DNA from: Aliiglaciecola sp. CAU 1673
GTDB taxonomy: Bacteria; Pseudomonadota; Gammaproteobacteria; Enterobacterales; Alteromonadaceae
DNA length: 64,000 nt
Direction: 5' to 3'
Assembly (NCBI RefSeq): GCF_029223185.1
Contig: NZ_JARHUG010000001.1
Span: 310,001 to 374,000, forward strand
In this document: positions 62,494 through 64,000 of the stretch, one piece after another
Position numbering within the stretch: the stretch's first letter is position 1
Layout: the number at the start of each line of letters is the position of its first letter
Position numbers and translations under genes: made by a program
Notes under the pieces: generated by a model
Database searches by the model: none
Seen by the model: the letters and a program-made list of their open reading frames with translations, nothing else
Told to the model about the DNA's origin: nothing

Positions 62494-63702
62494 TTATCTG
62501 GCCTGCAGCAGACTGGGCAGAATATGATTTAGCATCCAACCGTCCCAACGGTATTCCTGCTGTTGTTGGTAGTTGTAGGCCCGCCCCAGGATGACGACCA
62601 CAGCGTTTAATGTGGGTAAGACAATTAAATGTTGTCCGCCCAGGCCCTCGCCCCGGTAGGTGGGAACACTCTGGCCGTTTACCATGAAGTCGCTGGTCCA
62701 CCATTGATAGCCATAACCACTGGTTTGCAAATCCACATGACGGCGAGTGGACTCTTCAACCCATTGAGTCGATATTACTTGCTCACCCTGCCAGTTCCCT
62801 TTGTTCAGAAACAACTGCCCTATCTTGGCAAGATCCCTGGCCGTCAAATACAGTGCGCCGCCGGTGTGTAGCTGTCCACCAACTGTCCAATAATTATATT
62901 TTTCAATGCCAAGTGGGGATAACAGGTTTTGCTCTAAAAAGCTGTCTACGGTTTGGCCGGATGTCAGCTCCAAAAGGGTACCAAGGGCATACGATACGCC
63001 AGTGGAATAAGCGAAGGTGGTGCCTGGCTCGGTACTCATTGGTCTGTTCAGCAAGAAGGCGAGGGGATCGGGGGCACTGTTCATTTGCCCCAATAAATCA
63101 GTCCCATCCCATTCATCCCATTGATAGCCATGGCGCATGGTTAACCAGTCTTTTAGCCTGATGGAAGCTTTGGCATCGTTCCAATTGGCGATGGGTTGCT
63201 TATGGCCAAAATACTGATGCACCTCAATCTCTACGTCTGAGATCACGCCCTGGTCAATGGCGATGCCTATCAGAGCAGAGGCGATGCTTTTGGTCACTGA
63301 ATACAGTGTATGCACATCAATATCCTGATTACCAACTCTGTGGTCAGTGCTGTCCAGCTGGGTGCGAATACGCTCATCGAAGAGCAATTTGTTGTCTTTG
63401 ACGATCAGTATATGGTCAATATGACGGTATCCGCTTTGGTTCTGACGGATCCTGTCCATCATGGTGCTCAGGGCGTAGTCATTAATACCAAAATCAGCAA
63501 GATGCGCAGTCTGCCAACCATCATTGGCTGAGGTTGGGACTTGATAGCTGTATGGTGTCGGGGGGCTGTTTTCGCCAATTCCCCCGGGCGTCTCGACGTT
63601 GGACCCGTCCGTGCTTCCACCACAGGCCGACAACACGAATAGCAGCAACAATATTGGCGACATTGCAGAGCTATGCTTGGTGTTTATCAAAGTCCATTTC
63701 AT
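62494..63702 (-). CDS. Beta-lactamase-fold lipoprotein (serine hydrolase), copy 2
   Basis: 402 residues. Lipobox FVLSAC, then a Gly/Ser/Pro linker. Nucleophile motif SVTKSIASALIG, YSTGVSYALG, and GLGGQHLIVLPTLNAVVVILGRAY near the end. It aligns with the protein at 59746 over nearly its whole length, with many identical stretches (SYQVPTSANDGWQTAHLADFG versus the same in copy 1). It lies 34 bases upstream of the ADP-ribosylglycohydrolase gene, so the two are probably co-transcribed. Confidence 0.88.
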   Translation of the reverse strand: MKWTLINTKHSSAMSPILLLLFVLSACGGSTDGSNVETPGGIGENSPPTPYSYQVPTSANDGWQTAHLADFGINDYALSTMMDRIRQNQSGYRHIDHILIVKDNKLLFDERIRTQLDSTDHRVGNQDIDVHTLYSVTKSIASALIGIAIDQGVISDVEIEVHQYFGHKQPIANWNDAKASIRLKDWLTMRHGYQWDEWDGTDLLGQMNSAPDPLAFLLNRPMSTEPGTTFAYSTGVSYALGTLLELTSGQTVDSFLEQNLLSPLGIEKYNYWTVGGQLHTGGALYLTARDLAKIGQLFLNKGNWQGEQVISTQWVEESTRRHVDLQTSGYGYQWWTSDFMVNGQSVPTYRGEGLGGQHLIVLPTLNAVVVILGRAYNYQQQQEYRWDGWMLNHILPSLLQAR

Positions 63703-63902
63703 GTGCTTTCCTCAAAATGGAATATTGTGCTGATCCTTTGTCTGTTTTCTTACCTTGCGGCAGTGATTTAACTCTATTGCAACGGCGATAATTTGTACAT
63801 TTCATCCTTTTGCCCAGGCACAGGTAGCCCCTTTCAGTCCTGCTTGCATTCCAGCTGGCCAATACTAGTGTTTTAAGCTATTGAATTTTTTTGGAATTGG
63901 AT

Positions 63903-64000
63903 ATGTTTTGTGAGCAATACAGCACTATTCGGGCACTCCTTGCCATCTTACCAATGATTCTGCTTGGCGCCTGTCAACCACAGGAAAAGCAGGAGGCGGC
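63903..64000 (+). CDS. Lipoprotein, partial (runs off the window)
   Basis: ATG 63903 opens a frame to the end of the window. About 30 residues are visible: RALLAILPMILLGACQPQEKQEA. This is a lipoprotein signal with lipobox LLGAC, giving an acylated Cys at residue 24. Such starts are common in periplasmic adaptors of RND efflux pumps and in many other lipoproteins, so no function is assigned. No clear ribosome site is seen immediately upstream. Confidence 0.6.
   Translation, partial: MFCEQYSTIRALLAILPMILLGACQPQEKQEA

Noticed and set aside
1-64000. tRNA, rRNA, CRISPR array, complete IS or prophage
   Set aside because: No cloverleaf, rRNA segment, regular spaced repeats, transposase or phage structural gene was recognised on reading both strands.

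Overview
The window looks like chromosomal DNA of a free-living, probably aquatic gammaproteobacterium. The closest overall impression is Alteromonadales/Alteromonadaceae. This rests on gene content (an AcpH homologue, DUF3010 and DUF3012 proteins, two 7TM-AraC regulators, many secreted peptidases and lipoproteins, diguanylate cyclases and chemoreceptors), a roughly balanced base composition judged by eye, and the style of the intergenic repeats. It is inference; no rRNA or tRNA gene is present to anchor it, and no CRISPR array, complete insertion sequence or prophage was seen.

Layout. 0-1.9 kb holds toxin-antitoxin wreckage: an orphan CcdA antitoxin, a Fic toxin with a large internal deletion next to its intact short antitoxin, and a GGDEF-gene tail relic. 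1.9-7.3 kb holds a leftward membrane-protein operon divergent from a membrane-anchored AraC regulator, a second GGDEF-tail relic, a periplasmic protein and a DUF4386 membrane protein. 7.3-12.2 kb is a LolD/MacB-type ATPase, FtsX-type permease and FG-GAP protein operon; a candidate 26-residue Cys-containing mini-gene with its own terminator lies divergent to it. 12.2-17.9 kb holds a secreted HEMGH metallopeptidase with a helix-hairpin-helix tail, a glycosidase behind a LacI-type box, a crotonase and a MASE1-GGDEF cyclase. 17.9-20.5 kb is a DUF1800-DUF1501 pair bracketed by two nearly identical hairpin repeats. 20.5-27.2 kb holds a periplasmic catalase-like peroxidase, a double solute-binding protein, a dihaem cytochrome-rhodanese fusion and two alpha/beta hydrolases.

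27.4-31.0 kb is a tightly overlapping three-gene envelope operon that I cannot assign to a known system. 31-41.3 kb is mixed housekeeping and signalling: a PAS-PAS chemoreceptor, AcpH, a frameshifted LolA-like gene, a GGDEF cyclase, an S41 protease, a superinfection-immunity-family protein, a glutamine synthetase-like enzyme and small conserved proteins. 41.4-54.4 kb contains a dispersed pair of paralogous lipoproteins. Between them lie a PdxH-like oxidase, an amidohydrolase behind an AraC regulator with palindromic half-sites, a LysR regulator, a methyltransferase, an ABC-2 exporter, and an HxlR regulator divergent from a SnoaL-like protein with two matching operator-like sites. 54.5-63.9 kb holds two secreted metallopeptidases (M20 and M28), a chemoreceptor, and two paralogous beta-lactamase-fold lipoproteins flanking a secreted ADP-ribosylglycohydrolase. 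The last 100 bases begin another lipoprotein.

Taken together this is an accessory-rich region devoted to envelope, secreted hydrolases and signalling, with several signs of gene decay and duplication. The best candidates for undescribed biology are the 27.4-31.0 kb operon, the beta-lactamase/ADP-ribosylglycohydrolase cluster, the double solute-binding protein, and the ABC/FG-GAP operon with its divergent mini-gene.
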